From Brachionus manjavacas (taxonomy: Eukaryota > Rotifera > Eurotatoria > Ploima > Brachionidae): DNA of 64,000 nt. Each line of letters opens with the position of its first letter. Positions within the stretch are counted from its first letter, which is position 1. The notes under the pieces are model-generated. The model searched no databases, was not told the DNA's origin, and was given only the letters and a program-made list of their open reading frames with translations. The stretch spans positions 5,377,501 to 5,441,500 of the forward strand of contig JAHQIY010000005.1 of assembly GCA_019054805.1 (NCBI GenBank), given 5' to 3'. Of this stretch, positions 34,734 through 45,144 are shown piece by piece. Both the position numbers and the translations under genes were made by a program.

Positions 34734-35775
34734 ATGGGGCTTTTATTGAGTAGACTTAAGCAACTTGAATTGGGACAAGGTCCTAATAATTCAAGCGATT
34801 GCGCAGATCAAGATTCACATGAAAAATATCAAAAAACATCTATAAAATTTCCTGATCTTGAAGAAATTCCAGCTGAGCTCTCACTAAAAATTTTAAAATG
34901 CCTAAATGCCACCGACCTTTGTTTGGCTGCCTGTGTGTGGTCCAGTCTTGCAAATGATGACACTCTTTGGCAAGGTTTGTGTAAGTCTACTTGGGGTTAT
35001 CTGTCCATTTATGAAAAAGCACATGATTCTGGAAAAAATTTTAGAAGGATTTTCATGCTCATGGACGAAGCAACTCTTACTTTTAACGTAGATTGGAAAA
35101 AAGTACTAATTATTTGTATTAATTTTTTTAATTTAATTAAAATTTTTAGGGCTTAGAGTATTTATTTGAGAAAGAACTGCTAGAAAACAATCCAATGGAG
35201 ATTGCTAAATTTATCAATTCAACACAAAAGCTTAGCCCGGAACAAAAAAAAAAATTGTTTAGCGAAAAGTAAATTAAAAAAAAAAATTATAAGATATAGA
35301 TAATCTATTTATTTGATTAAAATTAAAAAAAATTGGACAAAGCATTTGTAAAATATTTTTTTTTAGAAAAAAAGTTCTAGAAAATCTAATAATTATGCAC
35401 AACTTTGAAAATCAATTTTTGCCAACAGCTTTGAGGAAACTCTTTTCAAAATTGGAGGCTCACAGCGAAAGAACTTCGAATTTGTCATTTTTGTTGGAAA
35501 AATTTTCAAAAAGATTTTGTTCATGCAACCCTAAACTTGGTTTAAATGAGGACTCGGTTTATATTTTATGCTTTTCGTTGATAATATTGTCAGTGGACTT
35601 ATCAAATCCAGCAATCAAAAATAAAATGTCCAAACGAGAGTTTATTAAGAATACTCGTAATGCCTTGCCAGATCTAAATCAAGATTTTACCGGTCATTTG
35701 TATGATAATGTTTATTTAAATGGTAGCATAGCTAAATTTCAAGGAAAAGATGATAGTTTGGTTTCAATTCGTTGA
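34734..35775 (+). CDS. FBXO8: FBXO8-like F-box/Sec7 protein
   Basis: Three exons: 34734-35102, 35150-35268, 35367-35775 (introns 47 and 98 nt, GT-AG, frames join), 298 aa (human FBXO8 319). An F-box recruits SKP1/CUL1; the Sec7-like domain relates to ARF exchange factors, and human FBXO8 is reported to target ARF6. F-box: EEIPAELSLKILKCLNATDL then CLAACVWSSLANDDTLWQGL. The Sec7-like part includes EIAKFINSTQKLSPEQKKKL, MHNFENQFLPTALRKLF, FCSCNPKLGLNEDSVYILCF and KNKMSKREFIKNTRNALPDL. The protein begins MGLLL; human FBXO8 also begins MG, so N-myristoylation is possible. An out-of-frame ATG at 34712 opens a short upstream frame that overlaps the start. Confidence 0.93.
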
Positions 35776-36034
35776 TTTTGTTCCTAATCAAAATTTAATT
35801 TATTTATAAGAAAGAAATTTTAAGATTTTTTAAGAATTAACTCAAACTTTATTCTTCTGAAAATTAAAATTTTTTTAGTAATGTATAAAAAATTCAACAT
35901 TTTAATAAATTTCATTAGAATTTAATAAATTTTTATACCAAATTATTAAAGCATCTTTCTTTCCTTTGTCTTGAGCGTTAACCATGAGGATGACTGGAAT
36001 TTTGGTTTGTTTGGAAGTTTAATTTGTTGAAATT

Positions 36035-37060
36035 TTTTCAATTTGAAATTTTAACATTATCAACATTATTCTTAATATTGTCCCGAATTCTTCTTCTTCC
36101 AATTTTGTCAATTGAAGCTTTTTTAGTCTTGATTGATAATCTGTTTACTTGAACAAATAATTTTTGTTGCGCTACTTGGAACACTTTAAAGACTTGAAAC
36201 ATTGTTGCCAAAAATGAGTGCCTTGAGACGAGCATTCTAATTTTGGTCTAACTTATGATGCGTGGAGAATTTACTCATTCTTTAGATGTTTTTTAACTAC
36301 CTCTAGAGTTCGATTAGAATTTTTTAATTATCTCTGCAATAAGCTCGTTCCATCTAATAATTATCAAGTTTATACATTAAATCCAAGTTTTATTTTTGCC
36401 GTAAAAAATGACCTTACATTTTTCTTTGTTAAAACTCATTAACCAATTGTTCGTCCATTCTAACAAACTATCATTATCTTTTAACTTTTGAGTTTTCAAA
36501 ATCTTTTATAATACTTAAGAGTTTGGTCTAAACATTCGCCCCGCATTGTAGAGATACTTTGAAGATTTTACCACCCGCAGCAGGTTTTTGAACCCTTGAT
36601 CCTCTGCTTCCATTATTAAGACGAAAACCGCTCTGGATCCCTATGATAGGTTTTTACACGATTCCAACTTGATATAGCATCACCCAAAATAACTCTTTGA
36701 GAAAGATTCTAAAGAAAGAGATTTATATTAATTAATAACTTATCATCAAATCCATATTTACTCCATTAAAATACCAGACGTTAATTTCGAAATTTTGTCT
36801 AGTACTTTTGCAAAGCCTTTACAAACCACGTCAACGGGATTTTTAAGATTTACATTTTCTGTTAAAATGTCAAATGCTCTGAGTAATTATGTGACAAAAA
36901 TCACTTTTTGGGCAAAACCATGCTGGCTTTAAAAGATCAAATTTTTAGACACAAAATACCTTGATACATTTTTATCCTTGAGTAGTTTCTTCATGAATTT
37001 TCAAATTATTGAAGCTAATGAAGTCGGTCTTTAGTTTGAAGATTCGGTTTTAATTCCTGG
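36035..37060 (-). mobile_element. Degenerate LINE reverse-transcriptase copy
   Basis: Minus-strand text in broken frames matches RT motifs in order: RPTSLASII near 37035 (finger region), QHGF and LLRAFDILTENVN (palm start) near 36900, KGFAKVLDKISKLTSGILME near 36800, LLEWTNNWLMSFNKEKCKVI near 36430 (post-catalytic region) and a C-terminal basic part at 36038-36235. Heavily mutated, dead. Ends not visible. Confidence 0.6.
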
Positions 37061-37064
37061 AAAC

Positions 37065-38360
37065 TAAGCGAAAAATGGTAAATTTATAAAGAAAGATTTT
37101 CAAATAATAATTATTTGAATTAGCAATTTCGATTCTTTTTTTATTCTTGATAGTTAAAGAAGTTTATTTTTTTAAATGGTTAAAATTTATGCAAATTATA
37201 ATTAATAAAATATTTAAAAAACCAAAACTAATTTTAATAAAGATGTTTCACTTAGTTTCCTTCACATATCTTAATATTTATAACACAAATCTGGGAAAAA
37301 AAGTAAAATCTTTATACACATACTTACGATAACTAACTTGAATATTTAAATATAATGCTTTTAAAATTTAGTAGCAATTATATTTTATTTAAAAGCAGTT
37401 CATTTAATAGACATTAAAATTTGAGATGTAATTTAATATATGATAAGGAAAATATTATTTTTATTTTATTTAAAAAATAATTTGGGAAAATTCCCTGGCT
37501 GTTTGGAATGAATATTAATTCTCCCTTTCAGCCACATTAGCGTTAATTTTGGAATTTGTAAAAGTTATTTTTGATTATTTTAAAAATTGAAAAACACATA
37601 AATTAGAGCAAAAAGTAAATGTTAAACAAAAGAATTGAATAATTTTGAATTAATTAAATTATATTTAAGGAAAATATCAAATGATTGAACAATAATATCA
37701 TAAAAAAAGGTAATGTATAGTTTCGTCCGAAAAATTACTTTCTTTAAACTCATATCAATTAGTCGAAAAAAGACTCAGTCTGAGTAAAGCTGATTAATTG
37801 ATAGTTATTTCTTTTTCCATATTTTCGCACTCTTTTTATTATATTTTATTCTACTAAAAAAATATTTTTGCTCCTGTTTGATATAATTTTTACTACTTTT
37901 TTTTGCCTTAAATGGAATTTTTACTACGATTATTATTTAATTAGTGTAAAAAATAAAATTGATACAAAAATCGTATTAAAAAAAAATTGAAGCAAAGAAA
38001 AAAAATTCAAATTCATCGAAGTTCAATCATTCAAGTTTTTTTAACAAGAAATGGTGCTTTTACAGAGATTTTATTTAATTATTTAAATATCAATTTTTAA
38101 TAATAATTTTTCAATATAATAATATAAATTATTTAAAAAAAAATGTCTCTTTTTTTGTTTATATTATTCCGGCAGTGGAGCAAAGGGAAAAATCTTGTTC
38201 TGATGTCACAAGGAAATTAAGACAATAAAAAAGGCTAATATCAAATAATGTCCTATGAGTCATTAAAATAGGTTTCCTTTAATTTCAGAAGGATATTATC
38301 TGAGAGAAAACGGTAATATTTAATTTAATTTAATGAAAAAGAATTCTATTTTAGTACGAA
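37065..38360. other. Intergenic, no gene seen
   Basis: AT-rich. The plus-strand open frame at 37147-37332 is K/I/F-rich and shows no support for being real. Confidence 0.4.
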
Positions 38361-39025
38361 AATTCACAATGTCTTTTTCCAATGATTCAGAAATTCTTCA
38401 AATTAAAAATTACAAAAAATTATGCCCTTTTTACAATTTAAGTATATAATATTAATACAATTTATCTTGTTTCCAACATAGAATTTTAAAACTTTTTTGT
38501 ACATTTATTCATGGTATATTTAATAAACCATTAACACCGAAGAACATCCTTAATAAATTCTATTTCAAAAATGAATTACCTATCAGCTATAATTTAAGAT
38601 CACTAAATGAACTGATGGTACCGGATAAAGGCAAATTCAATAACTATGGAGAGTTGACACTTGGTTATTTTTTTTCAAAATTTATTAATCGATTAATTCT
38701 GGATGATCTTTATCTAAATGAAAATTTTTTCAAAATTAGGGTAGATAACAATATAAATTTGATTTTTAATCGTTTAATTAGTGAATTTGAAAAATTTGAT
38801 TTGATATACAAAACGTACTTTATGCAATTTTTTTTTTAATTTTTTTTCTCTTAATAAATGGGTTCGATCAGCTCTTAGGAGTAAAGACAATATGTCGTTT
38901 GATTGAATTGAAATAATAAAAAAAAAAAAATTCACAATGTCTTTTTCCAATGATTCAGAAATTCTTCAAATTAAAAATTACAAAAAATTATGCCCTTTTT
39001 ACAATTTAAGTATATAATATTAATA
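38361..39025 (+). mobile_element. 5'-truncated LINE flanked by a 97-bp direct repeat
   Basis: The insert (38458-38928, plus) encodes a LINE C-terminal tail: NILNKFYFKNELPISYNLRS, LNELMVPDKGKFNNYGELTL then GYFFSKFINRLILDDLY. A short 3' UTR (TAATAAATGGGTTCGATCAG onward) and a poly(A) run of about 13 follow. The 97 bases at 38361-38457 (starting AATTCACAATGTC, ending ATTAATA) reappear at 38929-39025 directly after the poly(A), identical as far as I can see. This is what a target-site duplication looks like, but 97 bp is far beyond the usual LINE range. Confidence 0.85.
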
Positions 39026-39405
39026 TAATTAATATTAATATTTATTTCAATATGTTCTGCTTTTAACTAGCTATAAGAATCTGGATCGATCTTGGTATTT
39101 AAGTTATGGGAAGACTTTAAACTTAAATGTATAGAATTAAAAAACCAATTTTTTCAAATTATTGGCTGAAACAACTGAAATTAATCACAGAGTTGGTAAA
39201 AAGTCATATGGATATGGCGTTTTTGTTCCTTCTTTCTTGTATAAATAAATTATACTAAAGGCATATTTATACCATTATTAATCTTTAAAAAAAATTTAAA
39301 TATAAATCTTTTTGTAGACATGAGTTTATTTTGTTCAAAGTGTTGTTTAATTGTGTTAAATGGCTATTGAAATATATATGGAATATACTCTTTTTTTTAG
39401 ATAAA
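39026..39405. other. Intergenic, no gene seen
   Basis: AT-rich spacer that should contain the 3' UTR of the minus-strand gene at 39408-40511. No other feature seen. Confidence 0.4.
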
Positions 39406-39407
39406 AT

Positions 39408-40511
39408 TTAATTTTGAATATTAACAAAAAAATTGTCTAATAGAGAAAAATCAATAAAACAATTAAAATAATTTTCGTCCAAAATTATCCTCTTTGATAT
39501 TTTTTTTTCCTTTTCATTCATACCAAAAGTTTCCAGAATACAATCAAAAATTTCATTGAACTCTTTTAACGAATGTCTGTTTAAAAATTCCTCTTTACCT
39601 AAATTAAACTTTCGCTTTATTCCATTTATCAACAGTGCTTTAAAGAAATAAAACAAATGTCTTGGATGAGAATTCATATCTGATATTAAATAATCGAATT
39701 GTTCTCTAAAAACGTCATCAGTCGAACACATTTTATCTAAAAACTCTCTAGTTTCGCCATTGTTAAATAATCTTAAAACTGCTCTATAGAACCCGACTTG
39801 GCCTCTCAATAAATATTCATTATTAAACATTTTGTAAGCATGCACCAAATCATGAATCAAAAATGACAACGGGTCTCTTTCATTGAGTACCAAACAGTCA
39901 ATTTTATCAGCTATTAGGCTCACGCATCGCTCCGATTGAGCCTGTAATAGAAGGACATCCTTGCTTGAAGGAATTTGGTTGATAAATAGCTTTAAATTGA
40001 ATTGGTCTAGATACCAATTGACCAGAGTATTTCTTGCTGTGACGGGAACAGAGTGTAGATTGAAAGAATTAACCACATCGAATAGAGTCTCAGCTCCGAA
40101 TTTTTTTAGTCTGGATAAGGCGTTTTTGTTCAGAGGCTGAAATTTTACATCAAATAAAAATTTTGATTTTACTTTGTTTTTAGAGATGGGGTTAAAATTT
40201 TCCAAAAATTGATTGGGATATCTCTGATTCAGATAGCATAAAATATAATATGAAACAATGTCTTGAGGTATCATAAAATCCGGATTGGAAATATAGCAAG
40301 AATTGATAACTTCGAATTTTGATTTAAGATGATGTGATTCTTGGATGAGTTGGGATTCGGCGATTAGCACTGGACGATATCCTCCTCGCGACTTCTTCTT
40401 TTTATTCTTATGAAATTTGTTTTCTTTATTTTTGAAGTTTTTAAATGGCTTTATTTTAGAAGCGATTTCAGGAGCTTCCTCTGAAATATTGTTTAAAAAA
40501 TCCTCCATCAT
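39408..40511 (-). CDS. Uncharacterised protein with HDxxH motif
   Basis: A 367-aa single-exon frame that I do not recognise. It starts at two adjacent ATGs (40511, 40508). Residues 22-46 are strongly basic (Lys/Asn/Arg), suggestive of nuclear or RNA-contact localisation. The middle is the most protein-like part: SVPVTARNTLVNWYLDQF, LLLQAQSERCVSLIADKIDC, then DPLSFLIHDLVHAYKMFNNE, where His220-Asp-x-x-His224 could bind metal, followed by GQVGFYRAVLRLF. The C-terminal third is helical-looking, with no signal peptide or membrane segment. The length, balanced composition and lack of stops in AT-rich DNA argue that it is real. It is divergent from the FCF2-like gene, 408 bp between starts. No acceptor-like AG precedes its start, unlike its neighbours. 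No function is assigned. Confidence 0.75.
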   Translation of the reverse strand: MMEDFLNNISEEAPEIASKIKPFKNFKNKENKFHKNKKKKSRGGYRPVLIAESQLIQESHHLKSKFEVINSCYISNPDFMIPQDIVSYYILCYLNQRYPNQFLENFNPISKNKVKSKFLFDVKFQPLNKNALSRLKKFGAETLFDVVNSFNLHSVPVTARNTLVNWYLDQFNLKLFINQIPSSKDVLLLQAQSERCVSLIADKIDCLVLNERDPLSFLIHDLVHAYKMFNNEYLLRGQVGFYRAVLRLFNNGETREFLDKMCSTDDVFREQFDYLISDMNSHPRHLFYFFKALLINGIKRKFNLGKEEFLNRHSLKEFNEIFDCILETFGMNEKEKKISKRIILDENYFNCFIDFSLLDNFFVNIQN

Positions 40512-40919
40512 AATTAATATTTTTATGAATTTTTCAAATTTTCATACATTTTTTTTTGTACAAAATTTACAGCTAATTATTTAATTAAATTTATTGGAAC
40601 ATAAGCAGCAGATTTCGATTTTTTTTTTTTAATTTTTAATTTGGTACATTTTAGAAAATGATCCAAAATGTTATTATTTCTTTTTCAAAAGTTATCGAAA
40701 TAAAATAAAAGAAATTTTTAGTTAAGTTAAATTCGTTTGAAATTAAAAAAAAATCATGCACATGCTCACCTAAATAATTTATTATAGTTATAAAAAATTC
40801 ATTTCTAAAATTACTTTAAAAATTTTAATATTTTAAAATTTAAATTTAAAATTTCAATAATAAAAACCTATATTAAAATTTGTTTTAGCAGTTTTCTAAA
40901 AATATTTATTTAGACAAAA
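40512..40919. promoter_or_regulatory. Presumed bidirectional promoter interval
   Basis: The two genes are divergent with starts 408 bp apart, so both promoters must lie here or just inside the genes. The sequence is A/T-rich with no recognisable factor site. It ends in ATTTATTTAG (AG at 40912-40913), an acceptor-like site 6 nt before the plus-strand ATG. Confidence 0.5.
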
Positions 40920-41720
40920 ATGAGCAGAAAAATTCAACTAAGTACCGAGTTGGATACGGGCTGTAGCATCGAAACTTACGATGTGGTAAAGTTAACCAGA
41001 ATTTTTTTATTAACATTCATTTTTTTATTTAGCTAAGCTCGAAAGTAGATCTTGGAAAAAATGCTACAGATAAGCTGATGTCAAAAAGTATATTAAATTC
41101 AAATTTTATCAAAAAATCTGAAGTACCAGCGTATGAATTGTCCAAAAGACAAGAAAAGCTACAAAGAAGAGTATAATTTGAAAAATTTGACTAGTTACAG
41201 AGATTAAAAATTTTAAAAATTGTAGGAAGAACGGGGCAAGACAAAGGGAAAAGAATGGTTCAACATGAATCTCGGTGAAATGACTGAAGAGGCCAAAAAT
41301 GATCTTTTATTGATCAAAATGAGAGGAGGCTTGCACAAAGACCGGTTTTACAAACACAATGATTCAGATGAATTACCAAAATTTTTTCAAGTAAAGAGAC
41401 AAAAAATTAAAATTTTAATTGATGATTTTTGTAATAGATGGGTAAAGTTATTGACGATCCAGTTGACTTTTATTCTGATCGAGTCCCGAAAAAGCAGCAA
41501 AAACGAACAATTCTTGAGGAATTGATTGAAGATGCCAAAGTTAAAAAGTAAGAAAATTTTTAAAATTTTTTTGGCAGCTACTTATTTTTTTTTGTTACCA
41601 AGGTTTGCCAAAAAGCATTATTCTGCAATTCAGACACGAGAGGAGCATAGACGTAAAAAACTTTCTCAAATTTTCAAGAATAAAAAGCAATCCACAAACA
41701 AATTAAAAAATAGAAAATAA
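40920..41720 (+). CDS. DNTTIP2: FCF2/DNTTIP2-like pre-rRNA processing protein
   Basis: Five exons: 40920-40985, 41033-41170, 41226-41390, 41438-41547, 41603-41720; introns 47-55 nt, all GT-AG, frames join to 198 aa. Fcf2 family proteins act in the nucleolus in early cleavages of the 18S rRNA precursor. The Fcf2 domain covers most of exons 3-5: KGKEWFNMNLGEMTEEAKND, LLLIKMRGGLHKDRFYKHND, LPKFFQMGKVIDDPVDFYSD, RVPKKQQKRTILEELIEDAK and the end FAKKHYSAIQTREEHRRKK, then a basic tail. It is much shorter than human DNTTIP2 (over 700 aa) and closer in size to yeast Fcf2 (about 217 aa), so it keeps the core domain only. The start is the first in-frame ATG after the acceptor-like site. Confidence 0.9.
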
Positions 41721-41974
41721 TTTTAAACAAATTAATAAATTTTTTTTTAAAAATAGTTTTAATTCACCTGAAAAATTAAGGAGTCATTTATAATAATTTT
41801 AGTCAAATAATACTTTTATATTAAAAGACAAAGGCATAGGCTTATTTTAAGAATCTCATTTATTTCATGTATTAAAAACAGAGCCTATTGATCGAAAAAA
41901 GCCTCAAAAAACACCTGTTTAACGCTTTAAAACGTGACCGTTTTTACGCGTTAAAACGTTTAAAACAAAAAAAC

Positions 41975-42670
41975 GCAGTCATTGAATTACACAATGGAGT
42001 TGGGTATTCAATATATCTTGATTAGAAACCCTGTTTGAATTCCTCCACTATTCTGACAACTAATTGAATCAAATTTGATCCTTTTTTTGTTCTAAATTTA
42101 TTCTAAATTTTTTTCCAATTTTTTTTCTACTTACCAGTGGGTTTTTTCCCATCTTCTCAATAAAATCAAACCAATTTTGATTCCAGAATTTTTTTAAAGA
42201 GGCCTTCAACTCAAATGTAAGTTGATTACATTTTTGCTTGAGCTTGAGTTTTCTGGAAGCTTCTTCTTACTTTCCTACGTTCTTTTATCAGATTAACAAT
42301 GTTCGGGGGAAGACTGGTTTTGTAGATTTTTTGAATTAGGTAAGGAATGCTTATATGTGAAGCAGAAATAATTTAATCATTTTGTTGATCTATTGTGAAG
42401 GAACTTTCAGTAATATTAACTATTCTCAAGTTGAGAATTTAAAATAGCACTGAATAATTGCCAGTTTGCTTTCTTAAAGTTAAACTTATAAGCTGTTGAT
42501 TTATTTTCTAATTGATTGCCCATAGAAAAAGATGCTTCGATTGAGAAATGGTCACTAGTCATGTCTTGACTATTTAACACATTGAAGTAGGTAATTTTGT
42601 CAATTAATGAAGAAGAACAGAAAATTATTAAAATTTTTAACTTATTCAAAAATTCAAAAACAGTGAGCAA
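41975..42670 (-). mobile_element. Rearranged LINE fragment with endonuclease end
   Basis: From low to high coordinates: a short piece of the LINE 3' coding end (41977-42060, like 23820-23890), then a jump to the RT N-terminal linker (42065-42350, like 25400-25690), then about 42380-42670, which continues into the part missing at 23.6-25.7 kb. There the minus-strand frame has MTSDHFSIEASF, like the SDHxPI motif closing the APE-type endonuclease of LINEs. The whole RT domain is deleted. Dead copy. Confidence 0.75.
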
Positions 42671-43053
42671 CTATTAATTAAAAAAATTTAGCAGTATTTA
42701 AGAATTAACACTAGACCTTTTTGCTAAGATTTTGTTAAAATAAATAATATAGTTTCTATAATTTAAAATTTATTTTGTTGATTAGTAGACTTTATTGTAT
42801 CAAAAATCGAAAAATGCTTCAAATGATAATTCGCTTCATGTTTTATCTTATCCATACGTTTCATAATATATCTTTTGTTTAATAAAATTTATTTAATTAA
42901 AATAAATTTCATTTGAACTTATATTAAAAGAATAATTGAAAACTTGAAAAATTGAATAAATGAAATGTTGAATTGTTGACTTGAAGATATTTAAGTTGTA
43001 TAATACAAATTATTGTCCATGAATTTTTTTTTTTATTCTTTATATTTTTAAAT

Positions 43054-43831
43054 AATTATAAGGTTCACGAAATTCAAAACTTTAGTGCTATCTGAATTTC
43101 ACATTTTTGACTCAAAATTCGTAATCTACGCCCTCGAAAACCCCAAAAAAAAAATTTTTTTGAAGGGGGCAAAAAAAAAATTTTTTACACCCAGGGTCCA
43201 AAGATAGCAAACCCTTTAAAAAGTTGTTGTTCTTTTAGACTCAATATCTCAAAGATAAAACTTAAAAATACTAAAAAAGTATATATATTCTGAAAGAGCA
43301 TAAAATTCTCTACATGCTAATGTAATTTAGAAAAAAAAAAAGGGTGTGGCGGTTTTTGGGGGCTAAAAAAAGGAAAAAAATGTGTTTTTTCTGGTTTAAA
43401 TCGTATCTCCTCCGAGGGATCAATTATGAACCGATTTTTTTTTCTTTTTTTTAAATCTAGACAAAATTCTGAACAAATCTATGGTTTTAGTTTTTTATTT
43501 TATTGCTTTATTTTTCTTAAAAAATCTCTTTAAATCATGTGATTTTTAACAAATTTTTCAAACTTGAATTCTTTTGATATTTTTTTTCTAAATTTTACTA
43601 AAATTGTATCTTAGTATAAAAAAATTTCGTGAAAAATGCCTAAAAAATCAAAATATAATCAATCTCGTGTAAGTAACCTTGGAGTTTTCGGCCAAAAAAA
43701 ATTTATTGAAGAGGAAGTAGTTCAAAAAAATTTTTTTTTTGGGGTTTTCGAGGGCGTAGATTACGAATTTTGAGTCAAAAATGTGAAATTCAGATAGCAC
43801 TAAAGTTTTGAATTTCGTGAACCTTATAATT
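43054..43831. mobile_element. Non-autonomous DNA transposon with ~100-bp terminal inverted repeats
   Basis: The left end (43054-43155, AATTATAAGGTTCACGAAAT onward) reappears in reverse complement at 43730-43831 with no mismatch visible until the A/T runs at the inner border. The shared block includes GTGCTATCTGAATTTCAC and GTAATCTACGCCCTCGAAAA. The internal 570 bp holds no open frame of note, so a transposase would have to come from elsewhere. Both ends touch TTATAA, which is itself symmetric; the duplicated target could be TTATAA, TA or part of it. The near-perfect arms suggest a recent insertion. Confidence 0.85.
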
Positions 43832-43834
43832 TAA

Positions 43835-44470
43835 CTGTTTCATACAATTATTTTTTTTTTAAATAATCTTTTGCAGAAATTTGGTTTAAACGAAAGCTTT
43901 TCGGACGAACCTGTTTTTCTTTAAAATATAATTTTAATGAATAAATAATGAAATAAAAAGATCACCTTGAGCATTTTTATCTGTATCACACATGTCCTCA
44001 AATTTTTATCATGAAATATATAGTTATGCTTAATACGTTCTTTTTTAAAGAGCAATAAAAATCGATTAAAATGAGCTATTGGTCATTGTATTTATAGTAA
44101 ATAGTTAAAAATTTATTTGAGTTTGTCCGATTTTAATTTTTTTCCTAAAAAATTGCCTGCAAATTCACCAGATCTAAATAATCGCAATTTATTTTTATTA
44201 ATAGAATGCAAATGAGTGCAAAAGAAGAGTAACAAAAGATAGTCAAACTTGGAAGCAAAGAAAATTCCAAAAATATGATAAAAGAAGCTGTAAAACGCTT
44301 TAGCTTTATATTAAGAATAAGAGATAATGTAGACAAGTTAAACGAAAATACATTATATTTTTTTAAAGCTTAGTTTAGAATTAATTGATTATTTAATAAT
44401 ATAATTGTTGATCAATAGTTCATTTTGATCATTTTTTATTGCTCTTAAAAAGAAGGTATTAAGCATTCTG
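43835..44470. other. Intergenic, no gene seen
   Basis: AT-rich spacer between the inverted-repeat element and a LINE fragment. No supported feature. Confidence 0.4.
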
Positions 44471-44474
44471 AAAA

Positions 44475-44974
44475 GAATGGTTTACCAAAATAAAAAAACT
44501 ATACAGAATTATTTAAAATTTTTGTTCAAGTCATTAATGGGGAAGAAAAAGTATGGTTGCAGGAATCGGAGGTTGAGAAAGATCTGGGTACAATGGTTTC
44601 AAATGATGGGAACAAGTAAAGCTAAGAGTGCTTTAGGTAGAATGAGGAAAACTTTCAAATTTTTTAATATGAGTTGTTTAAAGAGCTGTACCCAACTTTC
44701 GTCAGAACGCATTTAGAATTCGCTTCGGCGGTAAGGAATTCTATGACTAGAAGAGAAATTAATAAGGTCGAAGGAATCCAGAAAAGGGCGACTAAGATGG
44801 TAATAGAATTAAGAGGGTTAGAGTACGAAGAAAGACTTAGGAAGCTTGGTCTAACAGACCTGGAAACAAGAAGAGAAAGAGGGGACTTATTACAAATATT
44901 TAAGATAAGGAAAGGTTTCGAGAAGGTAGATTTGGATATTAGAGAGAATGAGGGAGTAAGTGAGGGGACAAATA
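44475..44974 (+). mobile_element. CR1-like LINE C-terminal fragment
   Basis: Two frames, offset by one shift near 44680, give typical LINE C-terminal text: KAKSALGRMRKTFKFFN, then FVRTHLEFASAVRNSMTRRE, INKVEGIQKRATKMVIELRG, LEYEERLRKLGLTDLETRRE and RGDLLQIFKIRKGFEKVDL. The RT core is absent (5' truncation). The fragment runs directly into a long ACT repeat. Confidence 0.8.
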
Positions 44975-45017
<43 letters not shown>

Positions 45018-45018
45018 T

Positions 45019-45068
<50 letters not shown>

Positions 45069-45092
45069 TTACTACTATTACTACTACTACTG

Positions 45093-45140
<48 letters not shown>

Positions 45141-45142
45141 TT
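44975..45142. repeat. (ACT)n microsatellite at a LINE 3' end
   Basis: About 55 units of ACT/CTA with a few ATT or GCT interruptions. It begins immediately after the LINE coding remnant, so the long Tyr/Thr homopolymer frames across it are artefacts. Confidence 0.95.
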
Positions 45143-45144
45143 AA

